From: CAZYQW01 sp964649825
GTDB taxonomy: Bacteria > Planctomycetota > B15-G4 > JADJEK01
Length of the DNA stretch: 32,334 bases
Direction: 5' to 3'
Assembly: GCA_964649825.1 (NCBI GenBank)
Contig: CAZYQW010000040.1
Location: forward strand, 1-32,334
The notes under the pieces: generated by a model
Databases searched by the model: none
What the model was told of the DNA's origin: nothing
The model's input: the letters and a program-made list of their open reading frames with translations, nothing else
Made by a program: the position numbers and the translations under genes
Part shown: positions 8,927 through 17,294 of the stretch, piece by piece
Position numbering within the stretch: position 1 is the first letter of the stretch
Layout: each line of letters begins with the position of its first letter

Positions 8927-10561
8927 CTAGGCCGAGATGGTCACTCCGACCGCGTTCGTGAGACCGAACCCCTGCGGCAGGGTCGGGTCGAGCGTGATCG
9001 CCTGGACGTGGACGACCGCGTCCGCCGCTCCGCCGGGGATCCCGGCGATCAACCGTTCACCGTTCGCGTCCGTGACCAAGGGCAGGATCAGGCCGGCCGA
9101 CGGGTTCGGCAGGAGGAAGCCGCCCTTGAACGGCAGGGCGACGGCCTGCGTCGACGCGACCAGCCAGATCGGTGCGTTCTTCGGAGCCTTCGTCACCTTC
9201 AGGTCGGCGACGCCGCCGAGACCGAGCGGAGTGCCGTAGACCGCGAGGCGCGCGGGCCCGGGACCGCCGAGCCCTTCATCGGGCTGCTGCACGACGGCGC
9301 GGTAGACGAGCACGGCCCCGGTCTCGGTCGAGGTTCCGGTCGGACCGTTGTAGTTGGGTGCGCCGAGCGCGAAGTCGAGCCAGCCGTCGCCGTCGCGATC
9401 GCCGAGCGGTGCGACGGCATGGCCGAGCCGGTCGTTGATGCTCGTGCCGACGATCGCGTGCCAGAGGATCGCCCCGGCCACCGCGGAGACGACGTACGCG
9501 TTGCCGCTGTTTGCGGGCGGCGCGCCGGGGTCCGCGAGCAACAGGTCGTCCTTGCCGTCCTTGTTCACGTCGCCGGCGCCGGCGATCCGAGTGCCGAAGC
9601 CGCCGAACTGGAGGATCGGCGCGCCGCCGTACGGGCCGGGGAAGACGCGCGTCACGTTCGAGACGTTGTTGGCGACCTTCGCGTGGACGGCGACGTCGAG
9701 CTTCCCGTCGCCGTTGGCGTCGCCCGCCGCCGCGACCACGTCGCCGAGCGCACCGTTCACGACCGATCCGCCCACGGCGAAGAGCGTCCCCCCGTTGCCG
9801 TCGAACACGCCGAACCAGCCCGCGCCCACCTTGCCGCCTTCGGTCTGATTCGGTGCGCCGACCGCGAAGTCCGCCTTGCCGTTGCCATTGAGGTCGCCGA
9901 GCGCGGCCAACGAGGCGCCGAACTCGCCGCCCGCCGTCTTTCCGAGCGTCTGATGCAGCGTCCCCTTCGTGGAGCCGGAGACGACCACCACGCGGCCGAC
10001 GGGTAGACCACCGTGGAGGTACGACGGCTCGCTGAGCACGAAGTCGCCGAAGCCGTCGTCGTTGACGTCGCCGAGCCCCGCGACTTGGTAGCCGAACCGC
10101 CCCGGAGGGCTCTGTCCGAGGATGTTGCCGCTGAGATGAGCGAGGATCGACCAGTCCTTTCCGGAGTAGACGTTCACGCTGCCGATCGGCGTGTTGTTCC
10201 ACGACGACAACGTGTACGGCATCCCGACCAACAGATCCGGCCAGCCGTCCTTGTTGACGTCGGTGCCCCCTCCCAGCGTGAGGTCGACCGCGGAGTACGG
10301 GACGTTCAGATTGATCGTCGCGATGACGTGCAGATCGATGCCGGAATGGACGCGTACGACGCCGATGGCGAGACCGGCCAGGCTCGCCGACGCGGCGGCG
10401 AAGTCCGGATGGCCGTCCTTGTCCACGTCCCCGATCGCCACCAGCGCCGCACCCGTGCGGTCCTGGGCGGCAACGCCGGGGATCACTCCGTCCTGGACTT
10501 GCGCCCGGCCCACGGCAGCGGCCACGAGAGCGAACGACAGGGAGATGGGAAGTCGGTTCAT
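8927..10561 (-). CDS. Secreted FG-GAP (integrin-like) beta-propeller protein
   Basis: This 544-aa exported protein has a signal peptide (MNRLPISLSFALVAAAVGRA, residues 1-20), then seven FG-GAP repeats. Each carries a calcium-loop motif such as GDVDKDGHPDF, GDLNGNGKADF or GDRDGDGWLDF followed by a hydrophobic strand and small-residue turn. These are expected to fold as a seven-bladed propeller. The last 110 residues form a separate beta-rich domain of the kind found at the C-terminus of many planctomycete secreted proteins. The start at 10561 is supported by GAGGAG 7 nt upstream and by the signal peptide, and a longer in-frame extension is not credible. Binding partner and role are unknown. 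The neighbours give no functional link. Confidence 0.88.
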   Translation of the reverse strand: MNRLPISLSFALVAAAVGRAQVQDGVIPGVAAQDRTGAALVAIGDVDKDGHPDFAAASASLAGLAIGVVRVHSGIDLHVIATINLNVPYSAVDLTLGGGTDVNKDGWPDLLVGMPYTLSSWNNTPIGSVNVYSGKDWSILAHLSGNILGQSPPGRFGYQVAGLGDVNDDGFGDFVLSEPSYLHGGLPVGRVVVVSGSTKGTLHQTLGKTAGGEFGASLAALGDLNGNGKADFAVGAPNQTEGGKVGAGWFGVFDGNGGTLFAVGGSVVNGALGDVVAAAGDANGDGKLDVAVHAKVANNVSNVTRVFPGPYGGAPILQFGGFGTRIAGAGDVNKDGKDDLLLADPGAPPANSGNAYVVSAVAGAILWHAIVGTSINDRLGHAVAPLGDRDGDGWLDFALGAPNYNGPTGTSTETGAVLVYRAVVQQPDEGLGGPGPARLAVYGTPLGLGGVADLKVTKAPKNAPIWLVASTQAVALPFKGGFLLPNPSAGLILPLVTDANGERLIAGIPGGAADAVVHVQAITLDPTLPQGFGLTNAVGVTISA

Positions 10562-11122
10562 GAGTCTGCTCCTCGAATGACGTGGATTCGTCCGAGGCCT
10601 GCGGCCTCGCTTCGAGGTGGAGCCACGAACCGCGCGCGGGTGCATCAGCGAAACGGTGCAGATCGCGAAGAAAACTCGAACCGCCAGCCGCCGGGATCGA
10701 CGCGGCGGCGCTGAACTCGGACGGGTGGCCGCCGAGGGCCAGGTTCGGCGCGAATCTGGAATACTGGCGAAAGCTCGCGCGGTACGCCCCGACGATTCAT
10801 GAGAGCGCGCAGCGCCACCTTGTTTTTCTTCTCTCTTCTTCTCAACCCCCTGAGCCCACGCACGCATCGTGGCCCCCAGGCGGGCGGAGCGGGTCGATCG
10901 GGCCGCGCCGAGCGAGTTCCGCAGCGAGCCGCCCACGCCTACCGCGACCAAAGCACCCCGACCCAACCCCCTCGCCCCACCCCGAGCGAGGACTGTCTGA
11001 GCGAACGCGGCCCGATCGACCCGCTTCGCCCGCCCGACCCCGTCACCGACATTCTCCCCGTGCCCGCGCGAGTACTCGGACACACTCCTAGCCGCGCGCC
11101 TCGCTCCCGGCGCCGTCCGTCA
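10562..11122. other. 561-nt intergenic region with structured repeats, no convincing gene
   Basis: Open frames here are Arg/Pro-rich GC artefacts. The region holds the untranslated leader of the FG-GAP gene, with a hairpin at 10593-10609 (CGAGGCC/GGCCTCG). It also has a pyrimidine-rich tract at about 10818-10850 and a long inverted repeat at 10877-11034, described separately. It lies downstream of the ATP-grasp gene and upstream of the FG-GAP gene, both on the minus strand. Confidence 0.6.
10877..11034. repeat. 29-bp near-perfect inverted repeat with 100-nt spacer
   Basis: The arm at 10877-10905 (begins GGCGGGCGGAGCGGGTCG) and the arm at 11006-11034 (begins CGCGGCCCGATCGACCCG) are complementary at 28 of 29 positions. 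If transcribed, the 158-nt segment would form a very stable long-range stem. It starts 89 nt past the ATP-grasp stop codon. I see no target-site duplication or transposase. It could be a 3' structure of the upstream operon, a non-coding RNA, or a miniature element. Confidence 0.6.
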
Positions 11123-12364
11123 TCAGGAGCCGTTCAGCTCCGCCTTCCGCCACTTCTGGATCCGATCGAAGAAGAGCCCCGTGAACTCGTCGACCTCGTG
11201 CGCCGGGAAGAGCGCCGTGACCTTCTGCCGCACCGCGTCGCGCGCGGTCTCCGACTGGAAGAACTCGTCGGCGACCTCGTCGAGGTGCGAGAGGTGCGTG
11301 GCACAGAACTCCTCGAACTTCTCGGTCTCGAATCGATCGTGGGCGAGCGCGGCGTATGCCTCGAGCTTCTCGTCGAGCGGGCGGTCGCCGTCCGCGATCT
11401 CGTAGTACGGGCGCCAGTTCAGGTTCAGCGGGAACCGACGTCGCGTGACCGCGCAGAAGACCGCCCAGCGGAGCTTCGCGAGGACGAGCCACGCGAAGTG
11501 GTAGTGGAGCGACGTGACCTGCGAGTCGGGACAGGCGTTCGCGAAATCGATCGGGTGGAAGACGCCGTCCTTGCGCAGCGACTCGCACGAGTTGAAGTCC
11601 CAGCCGAAGAAGCTGTTGATCGTCAGCGTCATGTTCCGGAGCGTCTTCTCGTCATCGGCGGAGAGGAAGCCGCGGTCCATCTTGTACCGGTCATGCAGCG
11701 GCGCCGCGGGGTCGTAGCTCACGAAGCGCACCTGGGGCCCGACGCCGATGCAGCGCACGAACAGGTCGAACCCCTCGACCGAGCGCTGCAGGTGCATCAC
11801 TTTCTTGCCGCTCTGCTCGTACGCGGCGCGGAGGGCCGGCTCGTTCTCGATCCGGCTCACTCCGACCCACGCGCCGCCGTCGTACGGCTTCATGAACATC
11901 GGGTAGCCGAGCTTCTCGCCGACCTCGCCGAGGTCGAACAACCGTGCGTACTGCTCGAGCGTCGGCTGCAGGTCCGCGGTTTTCTCGTATTCCTTCGGCG
12001 GGACCAGCCATGTCTCGGGGATCGGCAGCCCGAGGCGCATCATGGCGCAGTACGTCGTCTGCTTCTCCATCGACTGGATCGACCACGGGTTGTTCAGGAC
12101 GTACAGCCCGTCCATCACGACCGCCTTCTTGATCCACTCGCGGCTCGTGTGATACCAGTGAGTGAGCCGATCGAGGACGACGTCGTAGCGGCACGGCTGG
12201 CGGAGGTCGAACGGCTCGATCGTGACCCGATTCACTTCGACCCGCACGGTGTCGCCGTCCCACGGGATCCTCAGCTCCAGTCGGCGGACGAGCTCTTCGA
12301 AGCAGTAGGGCCAGCAGATGTCGGCGCCGAGGGAGAGGCCGATGCGGCGGGTGACGGTGCCCAT
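11123..12364 (-). CDS. ATP-grasp family ligase (RimK-like)
   Basis: The 413-aa product looks like an ATP-grasp enzyme, which joins a carboxylate to an amine or similar nucleophile through an acyl phosphate. Seen in the sequence are an N-terminal pre-ATP-grasp region, VVMDGLYVLNNPWSIQSMEKQ, the entry GLPIPETWLVPP, YPMFMKPYDGGAWVGV (ATP-binding Lys and Gly-rich loop) and a C-terminal acidic/Asn segment, GVFHPIDFANACPDSQ, that would bind Mg-ATP. The start at ATG 12364 is preceded by GAGGAA at good spacing. A GTG 6 nt upstream is less likely. It lies 90 nt after the esterase gene and forms the end of a same-strand group with an esterase and an S51-like protein. The substrate is unknown. The cluster suggests amide or peptide chemistry. 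Confidence 0.8.
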   Translation of the reverse strand: MGTVTRRIGLSLGADICWPYCFEELVRRLELRIPWDGDTVRVEVNRVTIEPFDLRQPCRYDVVLDRLTHWYHTSREWIKKAVVMDGLYVLNNPWSIQSMEKQTTYCAMMRLGLPIPETWLVPPKEYEKTADLQPTLEQYARLFDLGEVGEKLGYPMFMKPYDGGAWVGVSRIENEPALRAAYEQSGKKVMHLQRSVEGFDLFVRCIGVGPQVRFVSYDPAAPLHDRYKMDRGFLSADDEKTLRNMTLTINSFFGWDFNSCESLRKDGVFHPIDFANACPDSQVTSLHYHFAWLVLAKLRWAVFCAVTRRRFPLNLNWRPYYEIADGDRPLDEKLEAYAALAHDRFETEKFEEFCATHLSHLDEVADEFFQSETARDAVRQKVTALFPAHEVDEFTGLFFDRIQKWRKAELNGS

Positions 12365-12394
12365 GATCACTTCCTCGAGGGGAATGGGGGCGTG

Positions 12395-12439
12395 CCCAGT
12401 GGAACGGATGGACCCAGTGGAACCGATGGAACCGATGGA
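12395..12439. repeat. 18-bp tandem duplication in the esterase/ATP-grasp spacer
   Basis: Units CCCAGTGGAACGGATGGA (12395-12412) and CCCAGTGGAACCGATGGA (12413-12430) differ at one base and are followed by a 9-bp partial copy. The repeat is confined to the 90-nt gap between two genes. It is probably replication slippage. A regulatory role is not shown. Confidence 0.6.
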
Positions 12440-12454
12440 ACGGGCGCGGCGCGT

Positions 12455-13588
12455 CTATTCATACACCATCCAGAGCGGACCGGGGAACAGCCACGAGAGC
12501 CCTTCGCGCATCCGATCGCGCCAGTTCTCCCAGTTGTGGCCGTCGCGCGCCTCGACGTACCGCACGTCGGCGCCGGTCCGCTGCAGGAGCGGGACCATCG
12601 ATCGGTTCTCGTAGATCAGCGACTCGTACATCCCACAGCTCACGAACATCCGGTCGGCCGTGCGCGACGGCTTCGCGCGGAATCGGTTCATGAATGCCAC
12701 GACCGGGTCGAACGCCGGGCCGCGGTGATGTTCACCGATGTCGGTGAACGCGAACGATCCCGATTGGAGCAGCAGTTTGCCGAAGACGCCGGGGCGTCGC
12801 ACCGCGCACGAGAGCGTCGCGACCGCGCCAAAACTCGCGCCGGCCAGGCCGCGCGCCGTCGGGTTGTCGACGAGCGGCAGCTTCTTGCCGAGGAACGGAA
12901 GCAGCTCGTCCACGAGGAACGTCGCGTTCCGCTCGTCGTCGGCGTACTCGGTCAGCCGATCCCGCGGGTTCGTCATCGCGACGATCATCGAGGGGATCTC
13001 GAGCTGATGGATCAGGTTGTCGAGCACGGTCTGGAGCCCGGAGAACCGGAGGTAGTCGTCCCCGTCGTGGGTCACGAGGAGCGGATACCGCGCCCGCCGG
13101 CGAAAGCGCGCGGGCAGGTAGAGCCGAACCACGCGCTCGTCGCGAAACGCGTTGCTGTGCAGCACGAGGGTCTCGATCGTTCCTTTGCGCGTCGCCTCGT
13201 GCTCGAGCGCCCAGTCGGGAGACTCGTACCCCGCGCCGTAGCAGACCGAGTTCGAGCCGAACGGGTCGTGGGCGCGCCGATCGTTCAGAGGATCGAGCAG
13301 CCAGCGGACGTTGTCGTCCCGTACGACCTCGAACTTGTACTCGACGCGCGAGCCGCGCGGCAGCTCGATCGTCCTCGTCCAGAGGTCCGTACGTCGCAGC
13401 CGCACGAGCGGCTGCCGCGACTCGAGTCCGAAGATCCAGTGGCGAAGGTTGACGGCGTCCGCCTCGCCGCGATACACGAACGTCACGTGATCACCGTCGA
13501 CGAGCGGGAACTCGTTCGACGTGAAGAACGCCTCGACCTCGTCCTCCGGCGCCGCACGCGCGATCAGCTCCTCGAGGGCGGGGCTCAC
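12455..13588 (-). CDS. Enterochelin-esterase-like alpha/beta hydrolase (Fes/esterase D type)
   Basis: This 377-aa hydrolase has an N-terminal beta-sandwich (about 30-125) resembling the Fes/CBM48-like domain and an esterase domain from about 135. The nucleophile is Ser252 in GASFG. The general-base histidine is probably His351 in RDGHNWENW, near the C-terminus as in Fes-type esterases. No signal peptide is seen, so it is cytoplasmic. The GTG start at 13588 overlaps the stop of the upstream gene by GTGA, indicating translational coupling. Fes homologues cleave catecholate siderophore esters, but no siderophore genes are nearby. The partners suggest it may act on an ester or thioester made or used by the ATP-grasp pathway. 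The substrate is not known. Confidence 0.82.
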   Translation of the reverse strand: MSPALEELIARAAPEDEVEAFFTSNEFPLVDGDHVTFVYRGEADAVNLRHWIFGLESRQPLVRLRRTDLWTRTIELPRGSRVEYKFEVVRDDNVRWLLDPLNDRRAHDPFGSNSVCYGAGYESPDWALEHEATRKGTIETLVLHSNAFRDERVVRLYLPARFRRRARYPLLVTHDGDDYLRFSGLQTVLDNLIHQLEIPSMIVAMTNPRDRLTEYADDERNATFLVDELLPFLGKKLPLVDNPTARGLAGASFGAVATLSCAVRRPGVFGKLLLQSGSFAFTDIGEHHRGPAFDPVVAFMNRFRAKPSRTADRMFVSCGMYESLIYENRSMVPLLQRTGADVRYVEARDGHNWENWRDRMREGLSWLFPGPLWMVYE

Positions 13589-14508
13589 GCGGTCACCTCA
13601 TGGACGATTCCTTCGCGCTCGAGCGTCCGGGCGCCGCGAGCGAATCTCCACGTGCCGCCGTCCCACTCCACGCGATCGCCGTCGTCCATCGGTACGCACG
13701 CGGCCGGCGCGAACCGCCGTGCGAGGAGCGCCACCCGCTCCGCGTCGTCGAGCCGCAGCCGATGTCGGGCGTGCGGGAACGGGATGAGGCCATGGTAGAG
13801 GTCCAGCCCGGCCTCGAGCACCTCCGCGTTGCCCCGGCCCTGGGGCGGGTTGTCGTGGAACAGGACGATCCGCTCGCCGAGCGCCATCGCGCCGGCCGAC
13901 CACGCGATGATCGGGCGCACCCCGATGAGCGCAGGAAAGTCGAACAGGCGCAACCGGTTCATGAGCACCGCGACGTGTCCGCCCGCCAACGCGATCGCGG
14001 CCGCGCCGTCCACCACGCCCTCGATCTCGCGACGTTCGCGCACGATGGCGGGGCGCGTCTTCGGCTCGAAGTCGCGCTCGAACTGCTCCAGCACGTCGCG
14101 CACGCGCGACTGATGCTCGGCATCGATCGTCCGCACGGCCTCGATCGCAGCGTCCAGCTCGGGACGGACGAGGTCATCCTCCCCTTCGATCCGGTAGAGC
14201 TCGCGTGCCGCCGCCGTCGCATGGTCGAGACGCAAGCGATACAGCCGCTGCATCGCCCGCGTCTTGTCGTGTCGCGCGCGAAGGCCCCGGAACAGCTTCG
14301 GATCGCGCTCGAAGACCTTCTCGCACCGCTCCCAGAGCTGCAGGTTCGTGCAGCATCCGCCCAGGTGCAGGTCGAGCTCCTCGTCCTCGAGCTCTCGCTC
14401 CTCCCACCCCGCGGTGATCGTCGCGATCGACCCCTCGACCCCGAGGTCGCGGCAGGTGTCCGACACCGTGCGAACGTGTCGTTGAGGGCCGAGAAGGATG
14501 ATTCTCAT
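13585..14508 (-). CDS. S51 peptidase/cyanophycinase-like class-I amidotransferase-fold protein
   Basis: The product is 307 aa. The nucleophile-elbow motif W-S-A-G-A-M (Ser204) matches the serine elbow of peptidase E and cyanophycinase (GxSAGA). PFPHARHRL (His246) may supply the histidine. The start MRIILLGPQR gives a first beta strand. Between about 60 and 165 there is a charged helical stretch not typical of the roughly 230-aa S51 enzymes, so this is an enlarged member. The ATG at 14508 is chosen over an upstream in-frame ATG because TAGGAT lies 7 nt before it. The stop overlaps the esterase start. S51 enzymes cleave peptide or isopeptide bonds next to Asp. Here an amide-cleaving role opposite the ATP-grasp enzyme is inferred. 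Confidence 0.7.
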   Translation of the reverse strand: MRIILLGPQRHVRTVSDTCRDLGVEGSIATITAGWEERELEDEELDLHLGGCCTNLQLWERCEKVFERDPKLFRGLRARHDKTRAMQRLYRLRLDHATAAARELYRIEGEDDLVRPELDAAIEAVRTIDAEHQSRVRDVLEQFERDFEPKTRPAIVRERREIEGVVDGAAAIALAGGHVAVLMNRLRLFDFPALIGVRPIIAWSAGAMALGERIVLFHDNPPQGRGNAEVLEAGLDLYHGLIPFPHARHRLRLDDAERVALLARRFAPAACVPMDDGDRVEWDGGTWRFARGARTLEREGIVHEVTA

Positions 14509-14515
14509 CGGCGCG

Positions 14516-14521
14516 ATCCTA
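14516..14521 (-). promoter_or_regulatory. Possible -10 element (TAGGAT) for the S51-like gene
   Basis: TAGGAT lies 7 nt before the ATG at 14508 within TCGGGATAGGAT. The same 12-mer occurs upstream of the FUN14 gene (15121-15132). The spacing fits a leaderless transcript. The AGGA could instead act as a weak ribosome site. Confidence 0.3.
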
Positions 14522-14558
14522 TCCCGATCCACCCGGTATTCGAGCCCAACGAGAAGCC

Positions 14559-15086
14559 TCAGCCCTTGCGGAACCCCAGCACGTACCCCGTCACGAGCGC
14601 TCCCGCCGTCGGGATTCGGTCCTTCAGGACCTGGCCGATCGTGTCGTTCTCCTTCAGGTTGAGGACGAGGTCGTTCACCAGATCGACCGCCTTGCCCCAG
14701 TCGACCGTCACCACGTCCGCGTACGACATTCCTTGCAGCACCAGGAAGAACCCGGCCGCCACGATCATCAGCAGCTTCAAGACCTTCCGCGACGCGTACC
14801 CGAGCGCGAACCCGATCATCGCGAAGAAGCTCCCCTCCGTCACGTACGGCAACGCGTCCGCGACCGGCGAGGACTCCGGCGAGGACTCCGGCGAGGGCGC
14901 CGCGCCGCTCGACGGGCTCGCCTCGTCCGGCAGATCGGGAAAGAACGACTTCGCCTTCCCGCCCTCGACCCCGTCGACCTTCACCACCGAGGCCGATTCC
15001 TCCCCGTCCCCGATCGCCGCGCGCACCGCGACCGATCCCGCCGTCAACACCAACAACCCGACGAACACCACCGACTTGACACCCAC
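14559..15086 (-). CDS. FUN14-family membrane protein
   Basis: The product is about 175 aa. An N-terminal hydrophobic segment (VVFVGLLVLTAGSVAV) is followed by a low-complexity Ser/Pro/Glu linker encoded by 12-bp repeats (14866-14896). A FUN14-like domain closes the protein: FAMIGFALGYASRKVLKLL, a second hydrophobic helix, and the Gly-containing end GALVTGYVLGFRKG. The GTG start at 15086 has GGAG 6 nt upstream and gives a clean signal anchor. An in-frame ATG at 15122 overlaps the putative -10 element and is less likely. Bacterial FUN14 proteins have no established function. It lies 50 nt upstream of the S51-like gene on the same strand. Confidence 0.75.
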   Translation of the reverse strand: MGVKSVVFVGLLVLTAGSVAVRAAIGDGEESASVVKVDGVEGGKAKSFFPDLPDEASPSSGAAPSPESSPESSPVADALPYVTEGSFFAMIGFALGYASRKVLKLLMIVAAGFFLVLQGMSYADVVTVDWGKAVDLVNDLVLNLKENDTIGQVLKDRIPTAGALVTGYVLGFRKG

Positions 15087-15120
15087 GAACGACTCCGCGG
15101 CAAAGGAAGAGGGACGATGC

Positions 15121-15126
15121 ATCCTA
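15121..15126 (-). promoter_or_regulatory. Possible -10 element (TAGGAT) for the FUN14 gene
   Basis: TAGGAT sits in the same TCGGGATAGGAT 12-mer as at the S51-like gene. A start about 7 nt downstream would give a leader of about 28 nt containing GGAG before the GTG at 15086. Confidence 0.3.
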
Positions 15127-15228
15127 TCCCGACCCGCGTCCCGTTCGCGAATCCCGACTCCACGGAAGACGCGCGTGACCACGACCGTTTCCCCCCGGCC
15201 GCCGTCGCGCCGCGGGGGCGGCCCGACG

Positions 15229-16380
15229 TCACCGTCCGTCGAGCAGGTCGAGGTAGATCTCCTCGAGGCGGCGGACTTGGGTCTCGATGTCGTGGTGCTC
15301 GGCGACGAACCGCCGCCCGGCGCGACCCATCCGGCGTACGCGGTCGCGGTCGGCCGCCAAGCTCTGGAGGTGGCTCGCCAGGGCGGCGACGTCGCCGGGC
15401 GGCGCGAGGAACGCACCCTCCTCTCGATCGACGACGTTCGGGATGTCGGCGTGGGTGGTGGCCACGATCGCCATCCCGAGCGCCTGAGCCTCGAGGATCG
15501 CGACCGGCGCGCCGCCCTCGGTGTCGCCGTCCGCCGCGGCGCGGCTCGGCGCGAGGAAGACGTCGTGGGTCGCGCCGGCCGCGAGGAACTCGCGGTGCGA
15601 GACCGAGCCGAGCCACTCCACCGCGTCCCCGAGGCGCTCGATCGCGGCAAGGACGCGCGCCTTCTCCTCGTCGTCGCCGGCGCGGCGGCCGCGATCTCCG
15701 ATCACGGTGACCCGAATCGCGACTCCCGACTCGCGGCACCGCGCGACCGCGGCGAGCGCGTCCGGGATCCCTTTCTTCTCGCGGAACGTCCCCGCGACGA
15801 GGACGCGGAGCGGACCGTGCTCCTCGCGTGCCGGCGGTGGCACGAGGGCGATGCCGTGCCGCCAGACCATGACGCGTTCTCGAGGCGCTCCGAGCGCGAC
15901 GAGGGCGTCGGCCATGAACGGACCCTCGACGAGAAAGCGGTCTCCGTTTTCGAAGAGCTGTCGATACCTCTCGCGCCACGTCGGGTCGCGCGGTGTTCCG
16001 GAGACGTCGACGCCGTAGAACGACGTGACGATCGGGATCCCCATCCGCGCTGCGAGCGCGAGCCGCTCCCACCCGCAGGTGCCGAAGTGTGCGTGGAGGA
16101 GGAGGATCGACTCGCGGCGAATCACGTCGGCGAAGTACTCGTCGAGGATCCGGGCGCGGCCCCGCGCGCGGAGCGCCAGCCAGAGCTTCCTCGCCGATCC
16201 GAGCGTGCTCGCGGCGTGGACCGCGGGGAACGGGAACTGGTCGAGGTTCTCGGTGCGATGCGTCAGCACGACGGGTCGCACGCGCTCGAGGCGGACGAGC
16301 GGCCGGTGGATCCAGCTCCCGGTGTGGAAGAGGTAGGGAAGGACGACGTGACCGACGGCGGGCCGCGTCGCGGCGCTCAT
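15229..16380 (-). CDS. Glycosyltransferase family 4 (WcaL/AmsK-like)
   Basis: This 383-aa GT-B fold transferase would add a sugar from a nucleotide donor to a growing surface glycan at the cytoplasmic membrane face. The N-terminal Rossmann half includes HAHFGTCGWERLALAAR and the VTSFYGVDVSG motif typical of colanic-acid-type transferases. The C-terminal half has VLVAGTFREKKG, EWLGSVSHREFLAAGATHDV and the donor-binding EGGAPVAILEAQALG (E-x7-E pattern). The ATG at 16380 overlaps the stop of the dehydrogenase gene by ATGA, so the two are co-translated. It is followed 106 nt before the FUN14 putative promoter region by nothing recognisable. The exact glycan is unknown. Confidence 0.88.
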   Translation of the reverse strand: MSAATRPAVGHVVLPYLFHTGSWIHRPLVRLERVRPVVLTHRTENLDQFPFPAVHAASTLGSARKLWLALRARGRARILDEYFADVIRRESILLLHAHFGTCGWERLALAARMGIPIVTSFYGVDVSGTPRDPTWRERYRQLFENGDRFLVEGPFMADALVALGAPRERVMVWRHGIALVPPPAREEHGPLRVLVAGTFREKKGIPDALAAVARCRESGVAIRVTVIGDRGRRAGDDEEKARVLAAIERLGDAVEWLGSVSHREFLAAGATHDVFLAPSRAAADGDTEGGAPVAILEAQALGMAIVATTHADIPNVVDREEGAFLAPPGDVAALASHLQSLAADRDRVRRMGRAGRRFVAEHHDIETQVRRLEEIYLDLLDGR

Positions 16381-17294
16381 GCGCGCACGACCTCGTGGGT
16401 CATCGTCCCGTGAGCGAGGAACGACTCGACCGTCGCCGCGACCTCGCGCGCGAGCGCGCGGCCGAGCCCGGCGTGGTAGCCGGCCGAGTGCGGCAGGAGC
16501 AGCACGTCGTCGCGCGCCGCGAGCTCCGGGAGACGCGGGAACGGCTCGGTCGCGAAGACGTCGAGTCCGAGCCCGGCGAGGCGATCGCACCCGAGTGCGG
16601 CGTCGAGGTCGAGGCACTCTCCGCGCGCCGTGTTGACGAGCACCGCGCCCTTCTTCACGCGGGCGAGCGCGGCGGCGTCGATCAGGTCGCGCGACGACTC
16701 CGTCAGCGAGCAGTGCAGCGTGACGACGTCCGCGCGCGGCAAGGCGTCGTCAAGCCTCGCCGTGCCGGGCTCGGCCGGATCGACGACGATCGTCTTCGCG
16801 CCGAGCGCGCGCCAGACGTCGGCCGCGCGCCGCCCGATCACGCCGTGCCCGAGAATCGCGACGGACAGCTCGCGTACCAGCGGGATCGCCTCGCGGCGGA
16901 TCTCGGGGCGCGCCCACTCGCCCCGTGCGGCGCGCCGTTGGAACCGGGGCAGGCGCCGCAGGAGGCCGAGGGCCATCGCGAGCGACGTGTCGACCACGGC
17001 GTCGCGCCGGGCCACCGGGCAACGCGCCACGCGGACACCCGTCCGCTCGGTCGCGTCGAGATCGATGTGGTCGTGCCCGGAGGTCGCGGTCACCACGAGG
17101 CGGAGCCTCGGCAGCCGCGCGAGCATCATGGCGTTCACCGCGAACCGGCTGTGGACGACCAGCACCTCGGCCTCCGCGTCCGGCGCTCCCTCGACCTCGT
17201 CCGCGTCGACCCCGAGCCGCGCGAGGCGTCGGACGAGCTCGCGGCGGTCCTCGGCCGACATGTGGTCGAACGAATCGGGCAGCGCGCACCTCAT
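16377..17294 (-). CDS. D-isomer-specific 2-hydroxyacid dehydrogenase
   Basis: This 305-aa NAD-dependent dehydrogenase interconverts a D-2-hydroxyacid and a 2-oxoacid. It has the nucleotide-binding motif GHGVIG (149-154) followed by an acidic residue in VVDPAEP. The catalytic residues are Arg224 in NTARGE, Glu250 in FATEPF and His269 in LPHSAGY, so it should be active. It resembles the SerA/glyoxylate reductase/phosphite dehydrogenase superfamily without clear assignment to one. The ATG at 17294 is chosen because further upstream the frame is Arg/Ser-rich. No Shine-Dalgarno sequence is obvious. It overlaps and precedes the glycosyltransferase, which may use a hydroxyacid or a product derived from it. 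That link is inferred. Confidence 0.87.
   Translation of the reverse strand: MRCALPDSFDHMSAEDRRELVRRLARLGVDADEVEGAPDAEAEVLVVHSRFAVNAMMLARLPRLRLVVTATSGHDHIDLDATERTGVRVARCPVARRDAVVDTSLAMALGLLRRLPRFQRRAARGEWARPEIRREAIPLVRELSVAILGHGVIGRRAADVWRALGAKTIVVDPAEPGTARLDDALPRADVVTLHCSLTESSRDLIDAAALARVKKGAVLVNTARGECLDLDAALGCDRLAGLGLDVFATEPFPRLPELAARDDVLLLPHSAGYHAGLGRALAREVAATVESFLAHGTMTHEVVRA

Noticed and set aside
12724..12748. A palindrome cluster CGGTGA/TCACCG/CGGTGA
   Set aside because: It lies inside the esterase coding region over conserved-looking protein sequence, so it is most likely a coincidence of codon use.
12455..13588. The Fes-like esterase as a siderophore-release enzyme
   Set aside because: No siderophore synthesis, receptor or Fur-box-like site is visible nearby, so only the broad hydrolase family is assigned.
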